Under the pieces are notes generated by a model. The model made no database searches, was not told where the DNA came from, and saw nothing but the letters and a program-made list of their open reading frames with translations. Positions 17,096 through 25,091 of a DNA stretch of 64,000 nucleotides are shown here, piece after piece. Source of the stretch: SHZL01 sp963815185 (GTDB lineage: Bacteria > Pseudomonadota > Gammaproteobacteria > Xanthomonadales > SZUA-36). The stretch covers positions 310,001 through 374,000 of the forward strand of contig CAWFGC010000004.1 in NCBI GenBank assembly GCA_963815185.1, given 5' to 3'. How positions within the stretch are numbered: the first letter of the stretch is position 1; the number at the start of each line of letters is the position of its first letter. The position numbers and the translations under genes are program-made.

Positions 17096-18559
17096 ATGAA
17101 TTTATACGATCAAAGAAGTGCACTCGATTTCTGCGAGAGCGAAGGCGAACTGCTAACCATCGACGGCGAAATCGATCCAATTTACGAGATGGCGTCGGTC
17201 GCCAAATCTTTCGACGGTGGGCCGGCGCTCCTGTTCAATAACATCAAGGGACATCCAGACTGGCGTTCCGTTATCAACATCCTCGGTCGCAAGGAGCGAA
17301 TTGCCAAAATGTTTGGCAGTTCCCCCGACGACTTGCCGCAGCGAATCCTGGAAGCGGTGAATGCCCCTGTCGCACATGAATTGATAAGCGATGCGCCCTG
17401 TCAGGAAAATATCACCACAACCAACATAAACCTGGCGGATGCCTTGCCAATTATGAAGCAGACTCGCCTGGATATAGGACCCGTTATCTCGGGCGGCATA
17501 GTCATGGTTCAATACCCCCCGGAGCTGGCGCACAGTATTGACAGCTTCAATCTTTCCTTTCACAGACTATACGCAGGCCTGGGCAAAGACTGGGCTACGC
17601 TGGCAACACTCTACAATCGCCACTTTCTGGAAGTCCTGCATCATCATAAAAGCCGGGGACAGGAATTTCCGCTGACCATCAATCTGGGCACCAGCCCTGC
17701 GTTAAGCGTTTTGGCATCAGGGGGTGCATTGCCACAGATCCGGGCTGTCGGCAGCGATGATCTGGCGATCGCCGGAAATTTGCAGGAGTCGCCGGTAAGG
17801 ATTTGTAAAGCCAGGACAGTTGAGGCCTATGCCATCGCCGATGCCGAAGTGGTATTGGAAGGAAAGGTGAACTACGAGGAAAAAGTCAGGGAAGACCAGG
17901 GCGTCGAGGGCGGTGCTCCCGGTCGGAATTATTTTTTCCCGGAGTTTCTTGGTTACCAGGGAATTGCCGAACGGGCGTTCAAATTTGAAGTGTCGGCGAT
18001 TACATTTCGCAACCGGCCCCAATACTACACGCCGCTTGCCGACTCCTGTGAAAGCTCGCACCTGGGGTCGCTGATTACCATGGCGAGCATTTACCATGCA
18101 TGCAAGAGCGCTGCCCCGAATGTGTTCGTCAATTGCAATATCCTTGATTCCATGCGCGGCATTCTGGGTGTGGTGATCCAGTGCAAAGTGAAGCATGTAT
18201 TGCAACAGGGCACGTCGCAGCGTTTGATTAGCGCCGCTTTGGGCGCCGTCAAAGATATCAAGTGGGTCGTGGTCGTCGATGAAGACGTGGATATATTTGA
18301 TCCGAGCGACGTGCTGTGGGCGATCACTGCCCGCACACGGGCGGAAGAGGATATCAACATCATCAAAGGCACCGGAGTTGGTTTGTTTTCCAGTCAATGG
18401 TCAGTTGATACGACCGTGCCAATGCAGGATAAGTATCGGGCCTTGCGGCCAAAATTCGAGGAAGCGGATTTGCGTCGATGGCTAAGCGAAGCAGATATTC
18501 TTAGAGGGCAGGCACTGATGAATGAAGGCGCGAACAGTGTCTCCAGACGACGGATGTGA
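17096..18559 (+). CDS. UbiD-family decarboxylase, divergent active site
   Basis: 487 residues with the UbiD fold: an N-terminal domain (GPALLFNNIKGH at 42-53), a central split-barrel flavin-reductase-like domain, and a C-terminal DEDVDIF motif. UbiD enzymes use prenylated FMN to decarboxylate or carboxylate aromatic and unsaturated acids. The arginine of the catalytic set is probably R157 (NLSFHR). The canonical GPFGEYTGY block is instead EGGAPGRNYFFPEFLGY, so the two glutamates (E271, E283) are 12 apart rather than 5. This looks like a subgroup with a reshaped active-site loop. It opens an operon with the ADP-forming acyl-CoA synthetase, whose start overlaps its 3' end. Confidence 0.85.
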   Translation: MNLYDQRSALDFCESEGELLTIDGEIDPIYEMASVAKSFDGGPALLFNNIKGHPDWRSVINILGRKERIAKMFGSSPDDLPQRILEAVNAPVAHELISDAPCQENITTTNINLADALPIMKQTRLDIGPVISGGIVMVQYPPELAHSIDSFNLSFHRLYAGLGKDWATLATLYNRHFLEVLHHHKSRGQEFPLTINLGTSPALSVLASGGALPQIRAVGSDDLAIAGNLQESPVRICKARTVEAYAIADAEVVLEGKVNYEEKVREDQGVEGGAPGRNYFFPEFLGYQGIAERAFKFEVSAITFRNRPQYYTPLADSCESSHLGSLITMASIYHACKSAAPNVFVNCNILDSMRGILGVVIQCKVKHVLQQGTSQRLISAALGAVKDIKWVVVVDEDVDIFDPSDVLWAITARTRAEEDINIIKGTGVGLFSSQWSVDTTVPMQDKYRALRPKFEEADLRRWLSEADILRGQALMNEGANSVSRRRM

Positions 18560-20699
18560 GAGGCATGTGAGTCATTCGACAGGGTTGGATGCATTCTTTT
18601 ATCCAGAATCGATTGCAGTAGTCGGTGCATCCGCTGACTCCAGGAAAACCGGACATGCGCTGCTGAATAACCTGATCAACTACGGTTATGCTGGGAAAAT
18701 CTATCCGGTCAATCCGAAAGCTGATGAATTACTCGGCTTGCCAACCTACAAAAGTCTTGGAGATTTGCCGCACACTATCGACCTTGCCGTGTTTACCATT
18801 CCGGCAGCGGCGGTAGTGGAAAGCCTGCGGACAACCCCTCAAATCAAGATCAAAGCGGCCGTCGTGCACTCCGGCGGATTCGCAGAGGCAGGTGAAGAGG
18901 GGCAACGATTGCAGGCGGAATTGCTGGCACTTGCGCGAACAAGGGGAATGCGCATTATTGGCCCCAACTGCATGGGTGTCATGTGTATCGAAACGCGCGT
19001 GCCGTGGGCGCGCCGGACGACTTTCCCGGAAGTCAGTGGGGGTGTATCGCTGGTTTCCCAGTCCGGGGGCGGTGGCGGCTCGCTCGTCAATCTGGCCGAT
19101 CAGCGTGGTATCAAGTTCAGCAAGATTGTCACCATTGGTAACGAGTGCGACGTTACAGTCATTGATTGCATTGATTATTTCGGCAGCGATCCGAGCACCA
19201 AGATCATCCTGGTTTATCTCGAGGGTCTGCGCGATGGCCATCGCTTCCTTGAGGTTGTGCGGCGGGTAGCAGCGAAGAAGCCTGTCATATGCTACAAGAT
19301 CGGCCGTACCACCGCGGGCGGCAAGGCGGCTGCTTCCCACACCGGGTCGCTCGCAGGCTCGATTGAAGTTTACGACGGTATATTCAAACAAACCGGCGTA
19401 TTGCGTGGGCCCGGTATCGACCCTGTACTCGACTATCTGGTCGCATTCTCGACGATCTGGTTGCCCCGCTCAGAGTTGGTTGGGCCGAGGGTTGGTGTCG
19501 TTACCGGGCCGGGTGGTCCGGGTGTTGCGACGGTGGATGCCTGCGTCGAAGCCGGCCTCGAAGTGCCTGACATTACAGCGTCAACCAAAACCAGCCTTGC
19601 AGAAAAGATCCCGGGCGCCACTCTGGCCAACCCGATGGACATGGCAGATTTCAGCCTGGTTGCGCGGCTAAAAGAAAAGAATCCATACGGCATCATGGTC
19701 GATCTCATGGATCGGGACGATAACATCGACATGATTGCTGTCGTTGGCCCGGGAGAGGCCAACCCGGAAGGTTTCCGCGATGTTCTGTTGGGTATCAACG
19801 AGACTTGCCAAAAACCGTTTGTTGTAATTTGGCCTTCTGCAGGTGAAGTCGTAAACCAATGCAAGCACAGTCTCGAAGAGCATGATGTGCCATTGTTCAT
19901 GACGCCGGAACGCGGTGCGGCAGCGATGTCGGCGCTGATGCAATACAAACGACTGACGCGACCAGGCGATGACAAGTTACAGTGGAAGCGATCGCCTTTA
20001 TCAGCATCTGCCAAAAAGCAAATTGCTGACATAATAGGTCAAGCCGACAGCGATAGACGATCGATGTTGACGGAATTCGAGGCGAAGGAGATTTTTTCCT
20101 TATGTGATATTCCGGTCAACGCAGGTGCTCTGGTTTCAAGTGCTGAAGATGCTGTTGCATATTTTCAGCGATTGTCGAGACCTGTAGTGATGAAGATCGT
20201 GTCCCCCCAAATCATTCACAAAACCGATGCCGGCTGCGTAATGCTCAATGTGCAGCGAGAACAAGACGTGCTGCAGTCTTTTGAAGAGTTGGTGGCAAAC
20301 GCCAAACGGTTCGATCCGGAAGCGAATATCCACGGTGTTTTGATCCAGGAATTGATAGGCCCTCCCGCAGTAGAGGTCATCATCGGTGCGTCTCGAGACC
20401 CGACTTTCGGGCCGGTACTGATGTTCGGGCTTGGTGGAATTTTTGTTGAGAGTATTCGTGATGTCACGTTTCGAGCGGCACCGCTTACGGCAACTGACTC
20501 ACTGGCGATGGTTCGTGATATTCGAGGCCATGGAGTGTTCAAAAAGGCGGGGGTTTCGGAAGTTAGCCTCGCCAAAATTCTGCTAAAAGTTTCGCTTCTG
20601 CTCGAACAGTTTGACGAAATACAGGAACTCGACATTAATCCCCTGTTCGCAAATTCCGCAGGCGCGACCGCGGTCGATGCACGCATCCTGCTGGGTTGA
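18522..20699 (+). CDS. ADP-forming (NDP-forming) acyl-CoA synthetase
   Basis: 725 residues. Domain order is CoA-binding Rossmann (IAVVGASADSRKTGHALLNN at 31-50), succinyl-CoA ligase-like domains with the phosphohistidine motif SHTGSLAG (His at about 273), and an ATP-grasp domain from about 510 (MKIVSPQIIHKTDAGCV). It interconverts an acid, CoA and ATP with an acyl-CoA and ADP in the cytosol, via a phosphohistidine. The ATG at 18522 overlaps the UbiD gene by 38 bases; a GTG at 18567 with GAGAGG upstream is a credible alternative start. Pairing with UbiD suggests the acid made or used by the decarboxylase is linked to CoA. Confidence 0.9.
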   Translation: MKARTVSPDDGCERHVSHSTGLDAFFYPESIAVVGASADSRKTGHALLNNLINYGYAGKIYPVNPKADELLGLPTYKSLGDLPHTIDLAVFTIPAAAVVESLRTTPQIKIKAAVVHSGGFAEAGEEGQRLQAELLALARTRGMRIIGPNCMGVMCIETRVPWARRTTFPEVSGGVSLVSQSGGGGGSLVNLADQRGIKFSKIVTIGNECDVTVIDCIDYFGSDPSTKIILVYLEGLRDGHRFLEVVRRVAAKKPVICYKIGRTTAGGKAAASHTGSLAGSIEVYDGIFKQTGVLRGPGIDPVLDYLVAFSTIWLPRSELVGPRVGVVTGPGGPGVATVDACVEAGLEVPDITASTKTSLAEKIPGATLANPMDMADFSLVARLKEKNPYGIMVDLMDRDDNIDMIAVVGPGEANPEGFRDVLLGINETCQKPFVVIWPSAGEVVNQCKHSLEEHDVPLFMTPERGAAAMSALMQYKRLTRPGDDKLQWKRSPLSASAKKQIADIIGQADSDRRSMLTEFEAKEIFSLCDIPVNAGALVSSAEDAVAYFQRLSRPVVMKIVSPQIIHKTDAGCVMLNVQREQDVLQSFEELVANAKRFDPEANIHGVLIQELIGPPAVEVIIGASRDPTFGPVLMFGLGGIFVESIRDVTFRAAPLTATDSLAMVRDIRGHGVFKKAGVSEVSLAKILLKVSLLLEQFDEIQELDINPLFANSAGATAVDARILLG

Positions 20700-20920
20700 T
20701 CAGGCCGTGGATGACAGATATTGGGGGGAGCCAACTGCCGGGGCAATACTGAGCTCGCCATCTGCTTGATTGGTAAGACTTATGATACAGTCCAGAGAAT
20801 GTTTGGCCTTGTAATCGCTACTGGACTGGATATGCTCATTTGCATGGTTGGAATTCCTGTAAAGGAAGGCTTCACTCTTAAAAGGAGGCTTTCAAGGTGA
20901 GCCTGTTGTAGATTCGGACG

Positions 20921-21325
20921 ATGCCCGACTGCGCCAGCGAGATTTACGTTCGAACGCAAGAGACAAGCCTGGTGGTCGAAGCCAGGGCGGTTCGGATCGG
21001 AGCGGACATTCTGGTCTATATTTGGGGAGGGGACCGGCCGCATATCGGTGCCGTCGCGGCTGCTCAGCCAAGGCCCAGTTTGGCGGACCAGGATAGAAGA
21101 AGTGCAACGTGCTCAGTATTGACTTACCTGGGGCATAAGGAGGATGAAGTTGTCAAAGCGGTTTCGGAACATTTGTCGGCGGCCCTGGATGCTCATGTTG
21201 TAGTCACTGCAGGTATTCATTGGGACAATCTCAATCATGATGAAATCGAAATCATCGGATTCAGGATCGATGAAATCACCCGTCAGTTGACGGCAAAGTT
21301 GCAAAAACAGGAGCGTGGATCATGA
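20921..21325 (+). CDS. LpdD-like protein (prenylated-flavin decarboxylase accessory)
   Basis: 134 residues. Three conserved blocks are GGDRPHIG (36-43), SVLTYLGHKEDE (65-76) and GIHWDN (98-103), as in LpdD, the small protein of the gallate decarboxylase operon (lpdB/UbiX, lpdC/UbiD, lpdD), thought to help the prenylated-FMN enzyme. The stop overlaps the start of a ubiX remnant by ATGA, and a UbiD gene follows, which reproduces the lpd gene set. The frame upstream of the ATG is closed by a TAG at 20909, so this start is firm. The 221 bases before it contain AAAGGAGG at 20881 but no other gene. Confidence 0.8.
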   Translation: MPDCASEIYVRTQETSLVVEARAVRIGADILVYIWGGDRPHIGAVAAAQPRPSLADQDRRSATCSVLTYLGHKEDEVVKAVSEHLSAALDAHVVVTAGIHWDNLNHDEIEIIGFRIDEITRQLTAKLQKQERGS

Positions 21326-21399
21326 GCTTACCCCTGGTTGTTGGTATTACCCGCGCTTCAGGTGTTATTTATGGCGTGGAACTCCTCAAGTCCTTTTGA
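21322..21399 (+). pseudogene. ubiX (lpdB-like) flavin prenyltransferase remnant, 25 codons
   Basis: Starting at an ATG that overlaps the LpdD stop, the frame reads MSLPLVVGITRASGV and then IYGVELLKSF before TGA. This is the first beta-strand and FMN-binding loop of UbiX (typically VGITGASGAIYGVRLLE), with the loop Gly changed to Arg. A full UbiX is about 190 residues, so the rest is lost, and the UbiD gene begins 11 bases later. It is either a decayed gene or a peptide kept for translational coupling. Prenyl-FMN would then have to come from a ubiX elsewhere in the genome. Confidence 0.8.
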
Positions 21400-21409
21400 G
21401 CGCTGAAAA

Positions 21410-22768
21410 ATGGCTATAACAGATTTAAGGCAATTCATACAACTGCTGGAGCAGGATAGCGAGTTATTGCGGATCAACGATGAAGTGGAGCTGAAATTCG
21501 ACATTTCAGGTTACATTCGCAACACTTCAGACGTTGAAGGACCGGCCTTGCTATTCACAAATGTAAAGGGCCATTCCATGCCGGTTGTGGGCGGCCTGTA
21601 TTCAAGTCGTCGTTTAATGTTGAAAGCGATGGGGACGACCGAAGAAAAGGCCGTCAGTCATTATCTTGAAGCCATGCAAAGCCGGTCTGAGCCGCACCTG
21701 GTTGACTCTGGCCCGTGTAAGGAAGTGATCAAATTGGGCGAACAGGCATCCTTGGCTGACTTGCCGATTCCGACGCATTGCGAACAGGATAGTGGCCCGT
21801 TTATTACGGCCGGTGTCGCGATCAGTAAAGACGTGGAGGATGGCGGCAAGAATGCATCCATATATCGATTTGAGCTACAAGCGGACAGACAGCTCGGCGT
21901 CCTGTCTCCGGTACCACACCATCTTGGCCTGCATTATCAAAAGGCGGAAACCCTTGGCCGGCCATTGGAGGTGGCTATTGCCATAGGTGTATCGCCGGGC
22001 GTCTTGATCTGTACACAATGGGAAGCACCTTACGGCGTGGATGAATTGACCCTGGCCGGGGCGTTGCAGGGCAAGCCTTTGGAGGTTGTGAGATGTGAAA
22101 CTGTCGATCTGGAAGTTCCCGCAACCGCGGAAATCATCATCGAAGGAAAAATGTACCCCGATAAACGCCAAATGGAGGGACCGTTTGGTGAATACACCGG
22201 TTACTACACAGGCGCCCATCCAAAACCTTACCTGGAAGTAACGGCGATAACACATCGTCACGATGCAATTTTTCACACCGCGTTGACCGGCCTGCCGACC
22301 ACCGACAATCACGTGTTGAAGATGATTCCGATGGAAGCGTCATGTTACGCATTTCTCAAGCAGCGGTTCCCCGGTGTCAAAAAAGTACACTTTCACGGCG
22401 CAGGTGGGGTCGGTTTGCTGGCTATAGTGGCCATGCAGCAGCATACCAAATATGAAGCAAGAAACATGCTTGCGACCATGTTGTCGGCTCAGGGCACCAA
22501 AGTGGTTATCGCGGTTGACGAAGACGTGGATATGTTTAATCTGGACAAAGTCATGTGGGCGGTTTGCACTCGCAGCCAGGCAGACCGGGACTTGATTGTT
22601 CTTCCAAGGACTGCCGCCTTCCAACTCGATCCCTCTGCACCGGAGCGGGGGGTATTGACCACCATGGGGATAGATGCAACCAAACCTTACGGCGAAGTTT
22701 TCGATGACGTGGTTCTGGTCCCCGGAGCCAGCAAATTGCCCGACATACTGAAAATCTGGAAGAAATAA
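21410..22768 (+). CDS. UbiD-family decarboxylase (LpdC-like)
   Basis: 452 residues with all canonical UbiD features: metal/prenyl-FMN site NASIYRFELQ (N148, R153), the GPFGEYTGYY block with E256 and E261 (spacing from R153 as in characterised Fdc/UbiD enzymes), and DEDVDMF near the C-terminus. It should catalyse reversible non-oxidative decarboxylation of an aromatic or alpha,beta-unsaturated acid with prenylated FMN. The gene order LpdD, ubiX remnant, UbiD resembles gallate/protocatechuate decarboxylase operons. It is a paralogue of the divergent UbiD at 17096; both likely belong to one pathway. Confidence 0.9.
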   Translation: MAITDLRQFIQLLEQDSELLRINDEVELKFDISGYIRNTSDVEGPALLFTNVKGHSMPVVGGLYSSRRLMLKAMGTTEEKAVSHYLEAMQSRSEPHLVDSGPCKEVIKLGEQASLADLPIPTHCEQDSGPFITAGVAISKDVEDGGKNASIYRFELQADRQLGVLSPVPHHLGLHYQKAETLGRPLEVAIAIGVSPGVLICTQWEAPYGVDELTLAGALQGKPLEVVRCETVDLEVPATAEIIIEGKMYPDKRQMEGPFGEYTGYYTGAHPKPYLEVTAITHRHDAIFHTALTGLPTTDNHVLKMIPMEASCYAFLKQRFPGVKKVHFHGAGGVGLLAIVAMQQHTKYEARNMLATMLSAQGTKVVIAVDEDVDMFNLDKVMWAVCTRSQADRDLIVLPRTAAFQLDPSAPERGVLTTMGIDATKPYGEVFDDVVLVPGASKLPDILKIWKK

Positions 22769-22996
22769 TGTCTCCAGGATGCTGGCCGAAAATAGCTGGT
22801 TTCAGATGCACGCAGATTCATGCTTGGAGGCACGGGTGGAGCGTTGGTGTTCGTCGCTGCTATCGCATCATATCCCGATAGCCCGCCCCAGCTGCAGAAA
22901 ACCCGACAAATTTGTATTTTAGGGTGCACACGCACTATCAGCTAGCTTATCCAAAAGTACTCCCGTTTCATGTTGCAATGGGGCAAAGGCTGTTCT

Positions 22997-24010
22997 TCAC
23001 GGGCGTCTGAGAATCTCGACGACGGCATCTGCCAGGCGGTTTTCCGCAGTGACATCATTGCCTGCAATACATGACGCGAACAATGCATTTAATTCCTGTT
23101 CATTGATGACGCCGCGCGGCCCTATGGCAACGATTTGGGAACGTGGTTTGGTATTACCCCAAGGCTCACCTTTGGCGAGGCTCACCCGTTTGCCAACCAT
23201 TTGCAAAATGACGCGCTTATTATCTACATCTTTCAGGTGCAGTATGCCTTTGGACCGGAATACTGAAAGCGGTAATGTCTTGAAGGCATGGTAAATCGCC
23301 TGAAAAGCCAGAGCCCGGTCCTCGCTCCAGGTGTAACTTGAAAATATTTCACTATGATCCGTATGATCATGTCCATCCATAGGCTCGCTTGCTTGTGCAG
23401 CAATTTTTGAGTCCTCGCCAATGCCCAGTAACAGTTCCATTGGCACCTGGCCGTATGTTGCTTCCAATATGCGCGCCTGTTGCGAAATATTTCGAATCCA
23501 CAACCGGACCTGTTGCAACTGCTCGGCGGTTACAAGTTCAACTTTATTGAGGACAACAATATCTGCCGCTTCAATCTGATCGACAGCCAGTTTTTCATTG
23601 CTATCATGCAGTTCCAATACTTGTTCCGCGTCGACTACCGTTACGATGCAATTCAAAGAGACCTTGGGTGCGGTTTTGGTTGAAATCACCAGGGCCCTGG
23701 CTGCCGATTCAGGATCGGAAATACCACTTGTCTCCGTCACGATGAAGTCCGGTGGTGTTTCAGTGTCGATTAGCTGCAGTATGGCATCAACCAAATCGTC
23801 GCGAATGGTGCAGCATATGCAGCCGTTGGCCAGGCTGATGGTTTCACCTTCAACATTGGTGACCAATTGGGAGTCAATGCTGACATCGCCAAAGTCGTTA
23901 ACGAGCACGCCTATCCGGAATCCGTGATGCTCACTCAGAATCCGGTTTAACAGGGTGGTTTTGCCGGCACCCAGAAAGCCGGCGACAAGGGTGACTGGAA
24001 TCTTTTTCAA
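22997..24010 (-). CDS. G3E-family GTPase (CobW/COG0523 metal chaperone-like)
   Basis: 337 residues; TTG start with GCAGGAAG upstream. It has the P-loop GFLGAGKTT (11-19), the CXCC metal-binding motif GCICC (C64, C66, C67), ETSGISDP (switch II), and a base-recognition loop NKVE in place of NKxD. A short His-rich insert (DGHDHTDH) lies before the CobW C-terminal domain. These GTPases insert or deliver metals (Zn, Co, Ni, Fe) to client enzymes. The same-strand upstream operon includes a binuclear-metal cyclic amidase and a molybdenum hydroxylase, so a client among them is plausible but not shown. Confidence 0.85.
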   Translation of the reverse strand: MKKIPVTLVAGFLGAGKTTLLNRILSEHHGFRIGVLVNDFGDVSIDSQLVTNVEGETISLANGCICCTIRDDLVDAILQLIDTETPPDFIVTETSGISDPESAARALVISTKTAPKVSLNCIVTVVDAEQVLELHDSNEKLAVDQIEAADIVVLNKVELVTAEQLQQVRLWIRNISQQARILEATYGQVPMELLLGIGEDSKIAAQASEPMDGHDHTDHSEIFSSYTWSEDRALAFQAIYHAFKTLPLSVFRSKGILHLKDVDNKRVILQMVGKRVSLAKGEPWGNTKPRSQIVAIGPRGVINEQELNALFASCIAGNDVTAENRLADAVVEILRRP

Positions 24011-24136
24011 TTTGCTTCCTGCATTTGTGGGCTTCGCGTGTACCTGACAGCACAGACATCAGCACTGCCTGCTGAAACGCGCCTGCCGAAACGGTAGACG
24101 AAATGCTAGCGGAAGAGCCTGGAATCCGTCTGCCCT

Positions 24137-24830
24137 TCAGGGAGCAAAGGCACTGTCGGGCAGTGCCAGAATTGCTTTCCAGACATGATGCATGGATTTT
24201 CGCGCAATACGTGAGGCCTGGCCGACATTATGATTCAAGATCTCTGCAATGATGTCCTCATGTCGCAAAATCCATTGCTCATGTCTGGTATTGACTGTCA
24301 GACCCTCCATGGAAAGGCGAAACAACGGTGCCTCCAGGCGCCTGCGTATATCGGACAGAGACGCGATTACCTGATATTTCGCCCAATACGCCCCAAAAAC
24401 GGGCATTCTCATCCATATAGTCCTGCACTTTCAGGATCTTTTCAGAATCCTGGTGAAATTTCTTTGCAATTTTAAGTGACTCCTGCAACCGCTTTCGATT
24501 TTGCTGCTCATCAAGTTGACGAGCGACATTCTTCACTATCAGGATCGAGATTTCTTCGAGTACTTCAAAAATATTTTCCACTTCTTCTCGTGAAGCCTTG
24601 TGTACCGAGGCGCCCCGGTTCTTGTCAATTTTCACCAGGCCTTCAGACTCCAGACGTTTGAACACCTCACGGGCCCGGCCACGTGTGATACCGAGGTGCT
24701 GCATAATGTCAATTTCAATCAAGCGCTGTCCAGGGGCGAAACGGCCCTGTTGAATTTCCGTTCTCAACAACGCTGTAGCTTCTTTCACGTTCTTGTTGCT
24801 GGTTTCTTTTCTACTGTGACTGGTGCTCAT
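24137..24830 (-). pseudogene. GntR-family (FCD) regulator, frameshifted
   Basis: The N-terminal part (from 24830) has a winged helix (GITRGRAREVFKRLESEGLV) and the start of an FCD domain up to ENARFWGVLGEISGN. The rest of the domain (LSDIRRRLEAPLFRL ... HVWKAILALPDSAFAP) continues in another frame to 24137. A single-base indel between about 24355 and 24375 explains the break. Repaired, the length would be about 230 residues, normal for the family. Either the local regulator of the molybdenum hydroxylase operon is dead, which might leave the operon constitutive, or the base is a sequencing error. It follows that operon on the same strand. Confidence 0.82.
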
Positions 24831-25063
24831 AAATGCCTATCCCCGAGTCTGCTTGTACGCGACCGGACCGGTTACTGTCATTTGTTCGCCGACAAATAAT
24901 GATGACGCTGGCAGGTCATGTTGACTCATCGGTACTGCGCAGGCCGAACTCGTCAGTGGACAAGACTCTGGTCCGACGGTTGCGCATACGCCATACAATC
25001 GGTTACACATCATTGCCTGCAGCCTCAACCGGTAATGCAACTCCAATACAGGTTACCGAAGCG

Positions 25064-25080
25064 TTCGATAGCTTATCGAA
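25064..25080. repeat. short perfect hairpin after the molybdenum hydroxylase operon
   Basis: TTCGATA-GCT-TATCGAA is a perfect 7-base-arm repeat, 12 bases beyond the stop of the large subunit gene (which ends at 25092). It may help end transcription or be a regulator site; there is no T run. The rest of 24831-25091 shows nothing recognisable. Confidence 0.35.
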
Positions 25081-25091
25081 GGACGAAGGAC

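Noticed and set aside
20780..21107. Minus-strand frames opposite the LpdD gene
   Set aside because: The plus-strand LpdD motifs explain the sequence.
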